From Ryuthela nishihirai (lineage: Eukaryota; Arthropoda; Arachnida; Araneae; Heptathelidae): 64,000 nucleotides of DNA. Position 1 is the stretch's first letter, and every line of letters begins with the position of its first letter. Below are positions 21,238 through 33,517 of the stretch, in pieces. Location of the stretch: the NCBI GenBank assembly GCA_038380435.1, contig JAWZYU010000007.1, positions 26,949,001 through 27,013,000 on the forward strand, given 5' to 3'. The notes under the pieces are model-generated. The model saw only the letters and a list, made by a program, of their open reading frames with translations, was not told the origin of the DNA and searched no databases. A program made the position numbers and the translations under genes.

Positions 21238-22214
21238 TTTTCTTATTCTTTAAAAAAGTTAAAACTATGGTAGTCATTTTTTTTCTAATATCTGAACCGG
21301 CAGACAATGAATTTGTCCCTTGGAGTTGAACATGTAAACAATTAGTATATTTTTTCTGTTTCGATTTGTTTTCGAAATACTTAAGGAAAATATTGTATAT
21401 TTTGTGAATATTTCCTGTGGCTATGATTTATATATTTACTTCTAAGCTATTGAGAATAAATCAATTATTATTTCTTATTTTTATTTCTTATTTTTTTCAG
21501 GTTTTTCTCCTTTAAACGAGGAAAAAGTTAGAAAAGACCTGTTTAAAGGACGCCCACTTCTCAAATATTGACTATAAAAATGTCTTGAACAAGAAGAGAT
21601 GTATCTATCCCTAACTAATATCTTTTATATATATATTCTGGAGAAAAAATGTCCGTTCTGCGTCGCATATGAAAAATTGACGCCTCTACAAAACATATCA
21701 TCCTTATTTATATTAACGCTTTTCGGGGAAAAATATCCGATATACGTCGTTTTTCGAAATGTCACATTTTTCTGCTCCCTATCTTCGAAATATACTCGCC
21801 ACCTTCTGTATGTGCAGTTTAAAATTTTCGCAATAAATTTTTATCGCTCTACACTTTCGTTGCGTTCCACTTAGTTACATTAAATTTTCACCTGTGAAAT
21901 ATATTTTATTTATAGTTACGTTTTTCTAAATTACCAGTGATCTTAATGTGATAAATTTTTAAGTTTCTTGACTTGGGCCATTTGTGCTATAAATGCTGAC
22001 GACTTTGTCAAACATGTACCAAAAGCAATTTTCTTAAACCTGCTTTACTCTTCAACTCTGCTGCAATCTAATACCATTACATACACATCATATATATATA
22101 TTCTGTTATCTATGTTTTATATCAAATATGCGCATGCCCGAACAGACCACCTTAATATTGAAAAGCAGTAATATTTTTCAGGTTGTAAATTTTCTAAAGT
22201 GAGCATTTAAAAGC
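21238..22214. other. AT-rich stretch, no gene seen
   Basis: Short open frames (for example 21599-21874) have no recognisable domain. No tandem array or transposon end was noticed. Confidence 0.45.
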
Positions 22215-22784
22215 AAATAAATACCCCCTCAAGCAGCTGCTTGCCACAGAGGTTGTTGGGTTGTGTTTGTTTTACCTCTGAGCGGCACTTTTTTGCACAC
22301 CATGGGCTAAATGGCCAGGTCACAAGGACCCCGAAGGCTCAGAGAAGGTTGGGGGAGGGGACCCACTGGAACAGCTGTTGGGAGACAGATGGTAGCATCC
22401 CGTCAAGGCCATCCAGCGTGTTCTTTAACGTGCACAGAGTATGGCTCTCCCCAACACGGGGCCACGGCTTAACGTTCCAACCGACGGACGGCGGCCTTTC
22501 CAAGCCCATCGGTGTCCCCTACTGACCGTGGGCAGGGCGGGGAATTTTGCGGAGATAAATCTCAACGCTGACCCAGCTGGGACTCGAACCTGGGAACTAC
22601 AGATTACGAGCCTGGCGCGCTACCGACTGAGCCACCCCGCCCCTGCCACAGAGGTCTGCCAGTTTATACGCCATAGTAGAAGGCAGCAGAAAAACGACAC
22701 AAATATTCATGCCTTCTCCGGGGCTTGAACGCCGATTCCTTAGATCAGTAGTCAAGCGCGCTAACCACTTGGCCACGGGACGGC
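22215..22784 (-). repeat. SINE-B copy 4, split by a SINE-A
   Basis: The SINE-B 3' end is at 22215-22253 and the rest at 22644-22784 (CCACTTGGCCACGGGACGGC). The inserted SINE-A duplicated the 12 bp TGCCACAGAGGT. Confidence 0.92.
22254..22643 (-). repeat. SINE-A copy i, nested in SINE-B, 390 bp
   Basis: Bounded by TGCCACAGAGGT at 22242-22253 and 22644-22655, which defines the SINE-A ends precisely: TGTTGGGTTGTG on the left and CCACCCCGCCCC on the right. Young copy. Confidence 0.95.
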
Positions 22785-23952
22785 AGCGTAAGTTTTTTCA
22801 ATTTTCCATTTCTCGCGCTTTTTTTTATTTGTTACAGGAATTTTTTTACACTGTTTTCCAAAGCCATTTTTTCTAGGCGTTTCTTTTCACTCAATGCATC
22901 GAGCATCTTCAATGGGCCGAGAACTTTTACCACTTTAACGATGAAAGCGAAAGCAGCAGAGCATTTCAAACTTGTCAAACGGAAGAAGAAATAGATGATT
23001 GATGACAGATGATGGGAATAACGGTTGTGCGCATTTTATAAACTACGAACTGAATAAAAAGTGGCAGGGAGGAGTTTGGAACAGGAGTTTACTTGTCACA
23101 TTCTAATCTAACGTTTTATGTAACACATGAAAAGAAAGCGAAAAGATAGATGTTGTTATCGTTTAAAACGAACCTAAACGACGCATCAGTTATTACAATT
23201 CGTTTTTTTTGTCTTAAAACCATTTTGGAGACTTTTCTTTTATGGTGTCGTCTATCGTAGTGTTTCTCAAACTATGGAGAGCGCATCCCTAAAGAGGTTG
23301 AACGCGAAACGTTGTCAGGAGTGCGCCATAAACTGTCAAGCCGTCGCATAATAATTGAGAAATATGCCGTAGAAACTGAAATGCAACAGTCCTGCTCCAA
23401 CAGAGCATAAACATTCAAGTTAAATACAATTTCGTATTATTCTTGCAAGATCTTCCAACCACCCACATAGATCTTCTTAATGCTTGTGCAAAATAATTTT
23501 CCTTCCTGTTACGTTTCCTTACGCTGAACATCTTAAGTTCATATAATGTAATATATCTGTACATCTTTCGTTAATGTTTTCAATATGCAGTAATCACCAA
23601 TATACGAGCAATCGATTTACTCTTATACCAGATGCACAAATTAATGTTTGTTTTTCGATTTACGAGCCAGTTTTCGCTTATATGAGCTACTTTCTCTTCC
23701 AAATCGATGGTCTGCTAGAAAAAAAAGAGTTCGTATAAGCGAAAATCAAGTTTAGCTTGAGAAAAATTCTCCTACAATGCGCAAATTTGCTTCTTTAATA
23801 TGCAATAACCATATGCATGTGCTATATTCATATTTCTAATAAAAATGATACTACTTTTATGCTCCATACAACTTTAATGATGTAATTAATGACTAAGAAT
23901 GTCATTTAAATACAGCAATTGACCATTAGTGTAATTGTTTTCGTACTTAGGT
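22785..23952. other. Unassigned AT-rich stretch with a possible hAT end
   Basis: GTGTTTCTCAAACTATGG near 23259 resembles a hAT terminus but no partner end was found. No gene was recognised. Confidence 0.4.
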
Positions 23953-23965
23953 ACCGTTCTGTTTT

Positions 23966-24357
23966 TCGGGGGCGGGGGTGGCTCAGTTGGTAGCGCGCCA
24001 GGCTCGCAATCTGTAGTTCCCAGGTTCGAGTCTCAGCTGGGTCAGCGTTGAGATTTATCTCCGCAAAATTCCCCGCCCTGCCCACGGTCAGTAGGGGACA
24101 CCGATGGGCTTGGAAAGGCCGCCGTCCGTCGGATGGGACGTTAAGCCGTGGCCCCTGTGCGGGAGAGACATACTCTGTGCACGTTAAAGAACACGCTGGA
24201 TGGCCTTGACGGGAGACTACCATCTGTCTCCCAACAGCTGTTCCAGTGGGTCCCCTCCCCCAACTTTCTCTGAGCCTTCGGGGTCCATGTGACCTGGCCA
24301 TTTAGCCCATGGTGTGCAAAAAAGTGCCGCTCAGAGGTAAAACAACCCAACAACCCA
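23966..24357 (+). repeat. SINE-A copy j, full length, 392 bp
   Basis: A 13-bp duplication ACCGTTCTGTTTT flanks it (23953-23965 and 24358-24370). A box TGGCTCAGTTGG, B box GGTTCGAGTC, tail AACAACCCAACAACCC. Confidence 0.95.
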
Positions 24358-24663
24358 ACCGTTCTGTTTTGTATCAAGGCAAACTTTATATATTTGGGGG
24401 GGGAAATGTTTGACTTCTGGAAACAATTAAAATTTAAAACATGGAGAAGTAATGGGAAATTAATTTTCGACTTTGGAGAAGTTTTGAAGGAAAGAATTAA
24501 GCACGTAAACCGAGGGATTACTCTACTGCATTCTCATTTTTTATCTTCAGTTTAGAGATCTTCAAAAATATCTAAAAAAAAAACATGAATTATACATAAA
24601 ATTAATAATACTTTCCCCTTACTCAACCTTTACTTAACCCTTACTCAAATTCATTCTCAAAGG

Positions 24664-25024
24664 GTTTGGGTTGTTTTACCTCTGAGCAGCACTTTTTTGC
24701 ACACAATGGGCAGGTCACAAGGAAGGCTCAGAGAAGGTTGGGGGAGAAGACTCACTGGAGCAGCTGATGAGAGACAGAGGGTAGCCTCTCGTCAAGTCCA
24801 TGCAGCGTTTGTTGCATAGAGTATGCAACTCTCCCGCACACGGTGCCACGGCTTAACGTCCCATCAGACAGACAGTGGCCTTTCCAAGCCCATCGGTGTC
24901 CCCTACTAACCGTGGGCAGGGCGGGGAAGTTTTCGGAGATAAATCTCAACGCTCACCCAACTGGGACTTGAATATGGGAACTGCAGATTACGAGTCTGGC
25001 GCTCTACCGACTGAGCCACCCCAG
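24664..25024 (-). repeat. SINE-A copy k
   Basis: Nearly complete, with deletions in the ATGGGCTAAATGGCC region and around the TTTAACGTGCAC motif. Confidence 0.88.
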
Positions 25025-25164
25025 ACCTTTCTAAAAGGGAAGCATCCCCCTCCCCTACAGATCCAGACCTTCATTCGAATAATACGTGATTTCCATGATG
25101 TATATCAGTGGTGGCCAACCTACGGATAATTTTTATATGACTCAAGCGGAAAGTGAACAAAACA

Positions 25165-25550
25165 GGGGGGGGGGGGGGGGGTGGCTCAGTCGGTAGCGCG
25201 CCAGGCTCTTTATCTGCAGTTCCCAAGTTCGAGTCCCAGCTGGGTCAGCGTTGAGATTTATCTCCAAAAAATTCCCGCCCTCCCCACGGTCAGTAGGGGA
25301 CACCGATGGGCTTGGAAAGGCCGCCTTCCGTCGTATGGGACGTTAAGCCGTGGCCCCGTGTACGGGAGAGCAATACTCTATGCAACAAAGGCTTCATGGA
25401 CTTGACGGGAGGCTACTATCTGTCTCCCAACAACTATTCCAGTGGTTCCCCTCCCCCATCCTTCTCTGAGCCTTCGGGGTCCTTGCGACCTTGCCATTTA
25501 GCCCATTGTGTGCAAAAAAGTGTTGCTCAGAGGTAAACAACCCAACCCAA
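25165..25550 (+). repeat. SINE-A copy l, starting in a run of 17 G
   Basis: G run at 25165-25181 runs straight into GTGGCTCAGTCGG. Complete body and AACAACCCAACCC-like tail. Confidence 0.9.
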
Positions 25551-26886
25551 TTCAACGTGGCGAAATTTTAACAAAAGTGAATTTTGATATTGCGTAAGTT
25601 TACTAAACATTCTTTTGCATATTTTGTGATTTTTTCTGAAATGAGAATTTCAGGGTTGTGTACTTTTAATAAATTGAATTTTTGAATTGTTAATTTTTGT
25701 GCACCCTTAATAAATGCGAATTTTAATATCCTGAATAGTTTTCAGACTTGTAAATATTAAGTGTAAAAATAAAAAGTAAACTAAAAAATGAATCAATCAA
25801 TAGCAAACGCACAGAGTTAACTGTTGACACAGAAGTCAATAAATAATTTTGTGTTCGACGGATTCGAACCCACGTCTCACCAGATTCATTCCATAGTGTT
25901 CTAACCCTAAACTAGAACCAGCTCCTTCATTTAGCTACTAATGTAAATTACAAATTTATAAATATTGTTGTCGAACTTGCTGCCCATGGCGCCATCTATG
26001 ATCACGAAAGAGAACTTTTTTTTTTCAATGTTCCTCTGAATAAGATGTAAATAAGAAGATCTTCACGTTCAAAGTGTTATTAATGAATTAATATTTCAAT
26101 AATAACGCTCTGAGCGTGAGGGACTTCCTATTTACATCTTATGCAGACATTTATATTCAGACATTATTCAGACATTTATATTAGACTTATTCAGACATTT
26201 ATATTATTTGCTGAGATGTTTGAGCAAATAATAATCAAAGATTTCTTTCTATTCAAATATTTATGCTTTAATTCCACTCTTAGTGCGAAATTATTGTTTA
26301 AAAGTGATTCATAATTCTCTTTTTGGAATTTCAAGATGTTTAAACAGTAATTTGCCTATTTAAAGCATTATTCCTAGGCAATATGTATATGTCATGTAAT
26401 ATTTGTGTCATTTCTGTTGCGTTTGCAATTTTATAAGACTTCCCTTTTGTATAAAAATCAGATAGAAATATTTCGTATTTTCATTATAAGATGCGAAACT
26501 GCATTGCAAAAGTTTTATTATTCATCTGATTTTGAATAAAATTATTAAAATATAATCTAAATTCGTACTTAAATTCTACAACAAACAGTAATAAAAAAAT
26601 TTAGAATATTATGCTGTTAAAGAAAAAAAATTGAAATAAATATATCATTTAATTCCACAGTTATCAGCAGCATTAATTAGAATTTTATTTGAACAAAAAT
26701 TCATTTAAAAAAAACTTATTTATTTTAATTAATGAGGTGTCACTTGTAAACGTTTTCGAACGATATTTGCGAAAATATAAAGGAAAAGAGTGAGATATCG
26801 TGGAGCATACTTCAATACGCTTAGATGAAAGTAAGCCCGCCATTGACGTCACGATTCGTTGGAGCAGGCCGGTTTCTTCACGACGG
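25551..26886. other. AT-rich stretch with one tRNA-like remnant
   Basis: At 25857-25925 the minus strand carries TTCTAGTTTAGGGTTAG and GGGTTCGAATCC at tRNA-like spacing, probably the head of another SINE family. The remainder is AT-rich and unassigned. Confidence 0.45.
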
Positions 26887-26961
26887 CCCTGACTCAGCGG
26901 GACTCGAACCTGGGAACTGCAGATTACAAGCATGGCGGACTACCGACTGAGTTACCCCTCC
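26887..26961 (-). repeat. SINE-A fragment m1, head only
   Basis: Head and B box only (GACTCGAACCTGGGAACTGC). Joined head-to-head to m2. Confidence 0.85.
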
Positions 26962-27158
26962 CCGTGTGCAAGGGATACCCGTGCACGTTAAAGAACACGC
27001 TGGATGGCCTTGACGAAAGGCTACCATCCGTCTCCTAAAAGTTATCCAATGGGTTCCCTTCCATCAACCTTCCGTGAACTCTTGTGATCCGTGTGGCCTG
27101 GCCATTTAGACTATGTGTGCACAAAAGTTCCGCTCAGAGTTAAAACAAGCCAACACAA
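26962..27158 (+). repeat. SINE-A fragment m2, 3' half
   Basis: Starts at GTGTGCAAGGGATACCCG and runs to TTAAAACAAGCCAACAC. Fused to the inverted head m1 without a spacer. Confidence 0.85.
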
Positions 27159-28685
27159 CTGTTGTATTATTACAAAACATTCGCTTGTGGGCTTGAAATG
27201 GAAGAAATCTTTCCATAAAATGGAAGAGAAACGGGGGGAAAAAATCGAGTTAAAATAAAAGAGGGAAATTGCCAACAGAAAATCTCTGAAATCAAATAAT
27301 GGAAAAAGAAACGCCAGCTAAAACAGAATACAAAAATCCCTTTAAAAGAGGAAAACAGTAAAATGAGCGAAACGAAAAGTGGAAATGTGTTGGATCAATA
27401 TTTGAAACATAGGGAGGAGGAGGGGCGGGGGGGGGGGGGACATCAGCAATGCAGCGAAAACAAACAGATCAAATTTAAAAAAAAGAGAGAAAATAGCGGA
27501 ACGGAAACACGAAAAAAAAAAGAAATCGCGCCAAAAAAAATGAATAAATGAATGAGACAAAAAAGAACTCAGTTACTGAAGAAAACAATAAAAAAATACT
27601 AGTCTCCAGCCTGTAATCCTCATGTTACCTACCAGAAACACTACCACCTGCTTGCATAAAAAGGAAGAAACAAAAAACTAGGAGAACAAATTCAAAAACA
27701 CATTTAAGCCATTTCCTTCAAAAAATGTCTTAAAATTTCACCTTGCTGTCTTCATTACAATTCATCGCGAAATCACGTGCATTCTTCACCTAGGAAATAC
27801 GTTAAAGAAAAAGAAACGTAATACTTCCTCCACTGATCCATTTTCTAAACGAAATAATGCATTAAATGTTCAAAAAAAATGCTGCTAATGAACATCGTCG
27901 CTGTTTCGTAAAAATTTGCCCCTTCGTTGCACTAATGTCAGAGTTAGCATTTTCCGCAGACATGATTTTAAACGCCTCAAGTTGTGTGATGCTAATGTTA
28001 GATCCCAAAGAGAAGTTTTTTAATATTTTGAATATAGAGATTGCGGAGGCAAGATCAAACTGATTCGTTAATGGATGGTGTTCTCTTTCACTCCAAGGAA
28101 ACTCATATATATCCTCGTATATTCAAGACATCAATTGCTATGAAATGCTAATGAGAAATTTGCATGTTGTGAATGATCTTCGCAATCATTTTTACTGCTT
28201 TTTGTCTGCGCGCCGAACTTCAAGAATTGATCAAAAACTTCACTTCGAAAGAAAATTGGGAATTTGAAAAGGAATTTTATTTCTTTTGAAATCCAATTAG
28301 CAATTAATGAAAGATATGTTTGCGTTAGAAGAACGACTTCGAGGCTAATGTAAAACTTCATTCTCTTGGCTAAGGTTACTTCTTTTTCAGAAGCTTTGAT
28401 TGCAGTGTTGTTCAATTTTGCATAATTTTTGTTTTTGTTTCATCAGAAAAAATATAGCTTTTTGGTTTTTTGCTAAGACTGATTTTGCTAATTACAATAA
28501 GGCAACTCACCTACGTCCTATGCAAAAGCCAGTTTTTTATGGATTTAAAGCATGAAAATGCTTTTAATTTTTAATTTACAAACTAGGGATCTATTTAAAA
28601 ATAAGTTTCTCTTCTGATTCTTATACTTTAATTTCATACAGAATAGGATTTTTTTTCTCCAGAAGTAAAAGAGTGATGAAGTTAT
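27159..28685. other. Unassigned; 27190-27600 is purine-rich on the plus strand
   Basis: The plus strand over ~400 bp is dominated by A and G (for example GAAACGAAAAGTGG, a run of G near 27428-27440, AAAAAAAAAGAAATCG). The 94-codon minus-strand frame at 28131-28415 has no motif I recognise. Confidence 0.45.
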
Positions 28686-29038
28686 TAGGTTGCTTTACCT
28701 CTGAGCGGCACTTTTTTTTTGCGTACAATGGACTCAATGGCCGGGTCATGCGGATCCCGAAGGTTGGGGGAGGGAACCCACTGGACACCTGTTAGGAGAC
28801 AGCTCCCATGGTAACCTCCGTCAAGACCATCCAACATGTTCTTTAAGGTGCGCAGAGTATAGCTCTCCCGCACACAAGGCCACATTGTGACGTCCCATCC
28901 GACGGACGACGGCCTTTCCAAGGCTATCGGTGTCGCCTACTGTCCAAGGATGGGGTGTTTTGCGGAAATAAATCTCAACGCTGGCCCAGCTGGGAACTGC
29001 AGATAACGAGCCTGGCGCGCTACCGACGGAGCCATCCC
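28686..29038 (-). repeat. SINE-A copy n
   Basis: Collinear and nearly complete, with small deletions, including one between the B box and core (GCTGGGAACTGCAG lacks GACTCGAACCT). Confidence 0.88.
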
Positions 29039-29306
29039 AAGGCCACCTTGATACACTAGGCCTGGACAGCCTTGAACAAAGGGAGAGAAATTAATTATGC
29101 ATAAAAATATAATTGATTTAATTTGCTTAAATTTTAAATTAAAGCCATATATTTTAAAACCAGTTATAAAAAAATAATTTATTCATTGGGATTTTATTAA
29201 AATATTTGATAATATTATAAAATTAATTACCAATTTTTTTAAAATAAATAACTATCAGTTAATTTTTTAGAAATATAGATAAAATAAAATCTTTATTTTT
29301 AAAAAA
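29039..29306. repeat. Dispersed host repeat, uninterrupted copy
   Basis: GGCCTGGACAGCCTTGAACA, then AATTAATTATGCATAAAAAT and GATTTTATTAAAATATTTGA. The same order is found around the two hAT insertions (8940-9067, and 53615-53727 with 55417-55600), so this copy shows the empty site. Confidence 0.65.
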
Positions 29307-29341
29307 CATCATCATCATCATCATTCTCAAGCAGCCATGGG

Positions 29342-30223
29342 CTACGGAGGTCCAACCAGACCACGCAATTTAATTCTCCAAGCATATCTGTCCTGAGCTA
29401 CATCTGCTGCATCCGGCCACTGCACATCAATTCTAACAAGGTCCTGTTTGACATTGTCTGCCCACCGCATCCTAGGTCTCCCCCTCCTTCTGAGGCCTCT
29501 AGGCACACTGTTCATAACCCTATTCGCCAATCTATAATTATCCATACGGGCAACATGGCCAAACCAGCGGAGTCTCTCTCTGCACAATATGCTGCTTAAA
29601 GGAGGTAGAAGACTCCTTTGCCTAACCTCATCATTAGTTACAAAGTTAAACCACCTAATACCAAAGATACTGCGTAAGCATCTAGAATCAAAAGCATCTA
29701 GTTTCCTGTTATCTTGTTTACACAGCGTCCAAGTTTCACTACCATAACTAACCGTAGAAAGAACCAAACTATTATACAGTCTAATTTTAGTCTTTAGGTG
29801 TATACGCCTATTTCTCCACAATCTCCATAGATTCTTAAAAGTCCCGGCAGCAATACCTATTCGTCTGTTAATCTCATGCCGCACATCACCAGTATCAGTT
29901 ACATAGCTCCCAAGGTAATTAAACTGTGACACCTGCTCAAGACTGCAACCATTCAGATGAACTGAATCACAACCTGCCTGACCAATTTTCATCACTTTAG
30001 TTTTCTCTCTGTTTATAACCAAACCTACTCTACTACCAGTCTCATCAACAGCTCGAATGAAAGAGTTCATCTCATCAACATCATTTGCCAAAAGGGCTAA
30101 ATCATCAGCATAATCTAAATCAGAAATTTTCGTATCTCCAGCCCATTTAAGGCCGAAATCTTTCCCTTGAATTGAATTTCGCATAACATAATCAATAACC
30201 AAACTAAAGAGAAAAGGAGACAA
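29342..30223 (-). pseudogene. RTE copy 3: RT catalytic part to C terminus
   Basis: A 293-codon frame starting at SPFLFSLVIDYV, with the catalytic DYADDLALL, GLVINREKTKVM, YGSETWTL, RERLRWFGHVARM and the natural C terminus RGLVGPP. Same frame as the preceding piece. Confidence 0.88.
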
Positions 30224-30259
30224 AATGCACCCTTGTCGAACACCAGACGTAATGCTAAA

Positions 30260-30574
30260 TCAATTGCTACAAGACTTACCAACTCTCACACATGACTCAG
30301 TGTTATTATAGAGAGCTTTCATTATGTTAACTAACTTGTCTGGTATACCATATGATCTCACAATCAACCACAAATTATGACGATCAACAGAGTCGAAAGC
30401 CTTTTTGAAATCAACAAAGCTAGCAACCAAAGGTTTCTGAAACTCTAAACATTTCTCAAGAATCTGCCTAAGTGAAAATATCTGATCCACACATCCCCTA
30501 CCACTTCTGAATCCACATTGCTCATCACGCAATTGCCTGTCAACCAGATTCTTAATTCTATTAAGCACAATCAT
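30260..30574 (-). pseudogene. RTE copy 3: RT fingers/palm part
   Basis: CGFRSGRGCVDQIFS and FVDFKKAFDSVDRHN are present. A TGG-to-TGA change at SCSNW ends it. Confidence 0.85.
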
Positions 30575-30582
30575 GGAAAGAA

Positions 30583-31362
30583 CTATACATGGTACAGAGA
30601 GTAGGCTGATACCCCTATAGTTATCACAATAATGCGATCACCTTTTTTGAAAATAGGGATAATAATAGCTCTGGTAAAATCCTTAGGAACCATGCCTTTA
30701 TCATAAAAGATATTCAGAATTTCAGTCATCCAAGTGGTAACTGAAACATTCCCAGCTCTGAGCATTTCTGTAGTAATTTCATCTACCCCTGGGGATTTAT
30801 GAAGTTTAAGTTTAGAGATAGCCAAAATAACTTCAGATTGTGTTATAGAGCCAACATTAAAGCTGCCAATGCATCTATCATCATTACAAACAATGAGAGT
30901 AGAACTGACCGCATTGTTTAGAACATCACTGAAATGCTCAGCCCACCTAGCCATGACAGAATCCTCCCCTTCTATAACCTTACCTTGTTTATCCTTCAAT
31001 CCCTGTATACCTGTTTGTTTTCTACCACATAAAACATTAACTATCTGGTACAGCTCTCTGCTGTTGTGCTGCCTAACTGCTTCCTCAGCTTTGTCAGCCA
31101 AACCATCAAGCCAAAGATTCTTATCAACAGCTAACTGATCTTTTACACGTTTATTAAGCTCTCTGTAATCCTTTCTATTAGGACTAGTAGGGTACTGATG
31201 AAGGACATTCCTGCAGTTCCTTCTTTCTGAAATAAGCTCAAGTGCCTTATCACTTAAATACTTCTGTCTCCTCTGCTCCTTTTTTCCTAAAAGAGTACTT
31301 TTAGTTTCCAAAAAAGCCTGTTTAAAATGGCCCCATTCTTCTTCGACTTCAGTATTAAGCAA
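30583..31362 (-). pseudogene. RTE copy 3: linker and start of RT
   Basis: A 259-codon frame from EVEEEWGHFKQAF through GLKDKQGKVIEGEDSVMARW to VIPIFKKGD-like sequence. It keeps Lys (AAG) at the codon that is TAG in copies 1 and 2. A small deletion near 30632 disrupts the NYRGISLLS block. Confidence 0.85.
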
Positions 31363-31424
31363 ACCATGACTGTCATAATGACTAAGTAACCTATCATGGT
31401 AAGCTTTAGCTATAACTGGGTCTT

Positions 31425-31763
31425 TCAGAGCTTCATATTAAAGGTAAATTTTTTAACCCTATCACAACACTTTTTAAGTTTAAGTTGCAAGACACTTTTA
31501 ACAAGGTAATGGTCAGATCCAATTTCAGCTCCCCTATATGCCCTGGTATTTCTAACAGAACTAGCCCATTTGCTGTTAATTAATATATAATCAATCATAT
31601 TCCTATGCAGCCCATCAGGTGAAACCCATGTGTATTTATGTATGTCGCGGTGTTTGTAATATGTGTTAGTTATTCTGAAACCATTGAGTTTACTTACCTG
31701 TAGGAGACGTTGCCCATTGCCATTGCAGCTACCAATACCAAAGGGCCTATCAACCCTCCCCAA
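31425..31763 (-). pseudogene. RTE copy 3: end of endonuclease
   Basis: Contains FGIGSCNGNGQRLLQVSK, MIDYILINSKW and SDHYLVKSVLQ (catalytic His). A frameshift at about 31434 ends it where copy 1 reads on through NTEALKD. Confidence 0.83.
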
Positions 31764-31924
31764 AGATCAGAGTTAGTACCAACTTTGGCATTGAAGTCAC
31801 CTAGAACAAGGGTAATATCTCCGTTCTTGACAGAATTCAAAATATCCTGAAGTTGTCCGTAAAACCTATCCTTCTCATCCTCATCAGCATCCTCAGTGGG
31901 GGCATAACAGCAGATAACATTCAA
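31694..31924 (-). pseudogene. RTE copy 3: middle of endonuclease
   Basis: Contains CCYAPTEDADEDEKDRFYGQ and LGDFNAKVG. A frameshift near 31740 moves the protein into the frame of the next piece. Confidence 0.83.
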
Positions 31925-31927
31925 GTG

Positions 31928-32509
31928 TTAAATGCTTGTCTGAAATTTTGCTGTAAGAAACATTTCATTAATGCACTCATATCCTAGAAGAGCATCACTA
32001 GCATGTCTGCTGAGCAGCAGACCCACGCCTTGGTGATGCTTTCCATCCTCCCTCCCTGTACAGAGAAATTTAAAGTTATTTTTAAGTATCTCACCTTTAC
32101 CTGTCCATCTGGTCTCTTGCAAGCCTAGAATATCTAGGTTATAGCACTGGAATTCCTGCATGAGGACATCAAGAGAATAATCTCTATGTAATGTCCTCAC
32201 GTTCCACGTTCCTGCAGAGAGAAAATGATTAGTAGGATTTTTAAAGAAATTCGGTTTATTGAGATTGGTAGGGCCAACAATATCAAACAGCTCCCTGATC
32301 GCAGGCATGGGGCAAAGGCCTGTTCCTCCTCTGCTAAAGGCTGAAGTCACCAATGCTGGTAGGAACATCAGGCACCACCTTTTCAAGTGGACTTTTTCAA
32401 GAGCCGCATGGCCTGCCTGAGATACATTACTCCAGTTTAGGCTTGACGATGCCCAACTAGCTAAGTAAGGTTCAGGTTCCTGCGATGGCCTCTGATTAGG
32501 ATTATCCAC
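31928..32509 (-). pseudogene. RTE copy 3: N terminus and start of endonuclease
   Basis: A 193-codon frame with GTWNVRTLHRDYSLDV and QETRWTGKGEI. A small deletion near 31925 truncates it after QTSI. Confidence 0.85.
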
Positions 32510-32932
32510 CAGCTGATATAAGGTATCCCATGCCTCTGTTCACTTAGAGCTGGCAACCCAGAAGCAAACAGAAAACACGGCTGCAGAATTTCCCTCAACA
32601 GAGGCCCACCAGTGCAGCAAGTCCAGGATCCATAATCAAGCTGAAATCCATAAACAAGTCCAGTCTAGTAGGTAAAAATGGTCAGCACCAGGACCCTGTG
32701 AAGTTGACCACTCCTCAGCAGGGTTGAAAAAAAAGAAAAAAGTGGCCATAGATGACCAGATCAGTAGGTAATACTGAACTGGCAGCCCTCCCCTTCCGTT
32801 CCCTTCCAAAAGAGAATATCTCTTTTGAAAGGTACTAACGGCCTTCACCACGAGATAACTGGCCGGTTCTGTGCATCATCACTTGGGATTGGTGCACAGC
32901 TCTCCTTCCAGTTTACGCCTAGCTACCATTTA

Positions 32933-33515
32933 ATTTACTGCTGTGTCTAGGCCTGTTATATCGAAGTAGCCTTGGCCATCACCGTTCCAGTGACGAAATA
33001 CAGAAAAAGAAAAGGAATTAGATATAATAAAATAAATCCCAAGTGCCTATAGGGTTTGCATCAAATGTTAAATTCTGGTTATTTATTATATATACTCACT
33101 CAATGGTGTTATGATAAGATGATGGCATAATGACACTCAGACCTAGAATTTCTGTAGACCCACTCAGAAAAACAAAAATAGTGAAAACATTATTTCGTTA
33201 TTTTCTGCAATTGATGAAATCAGTTACGATCGTCTATATATATATTTTACATTAGATGATATTCGTATTTTATACTGATACGCCATTCTTTTAAATTTTA
33301 TTAAATTTTAGTTGAACGTTAAAAGTTAGATATTCGAATAATTGCATGCTAGATATTACACTACAACTAGGTAGACACAATAATGTTCCCTGGAGGCGCT
33401 GTGGTTCGTCATCATATAGCAGAGCTTCTTTGAATCTAGAACAGGATTGGGCAAACGTTTTGGCTAAAGATCAGCATGGAAAATTGAATTACAAGAACGG
33501 GCTGCCAAAGAAATA
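32933..33515. other. Unassigned AT-rich stretch
   Basis: No gene or recognisable element was seen. Confidence 0.45.
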
Positions 33516-33517
33516 TA

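Larger units (their letters stand above)
29307..32932 (-). mobile_element. RTE-like LINE copy 3, near full length but most degraded
   Basis: Same 5' start (AAATGGTAGC) and 3' end (GGCTGCTTGAGAATGATGAT) as the others. It lacks the ~23-bp 5' UTR segment that is palindromic in copy 2. I found no clear target duplication. Confidence 0.9.

Noticed and set aside
23980..24050. Possible functional tRNA genes at the SINE heads
   Set aside because: A and B boxes are present, but acceptor stems do not pair and each is followed by the SINE body.
27363..27551. Lys/Glu-rich 62-codon frame
   Set aside because: Product of the purine-rich tract, including a G homopolymer.
28131..28415. 94-codon minus-strand frame
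   Set aside because: No motif recognised and no supporting context.
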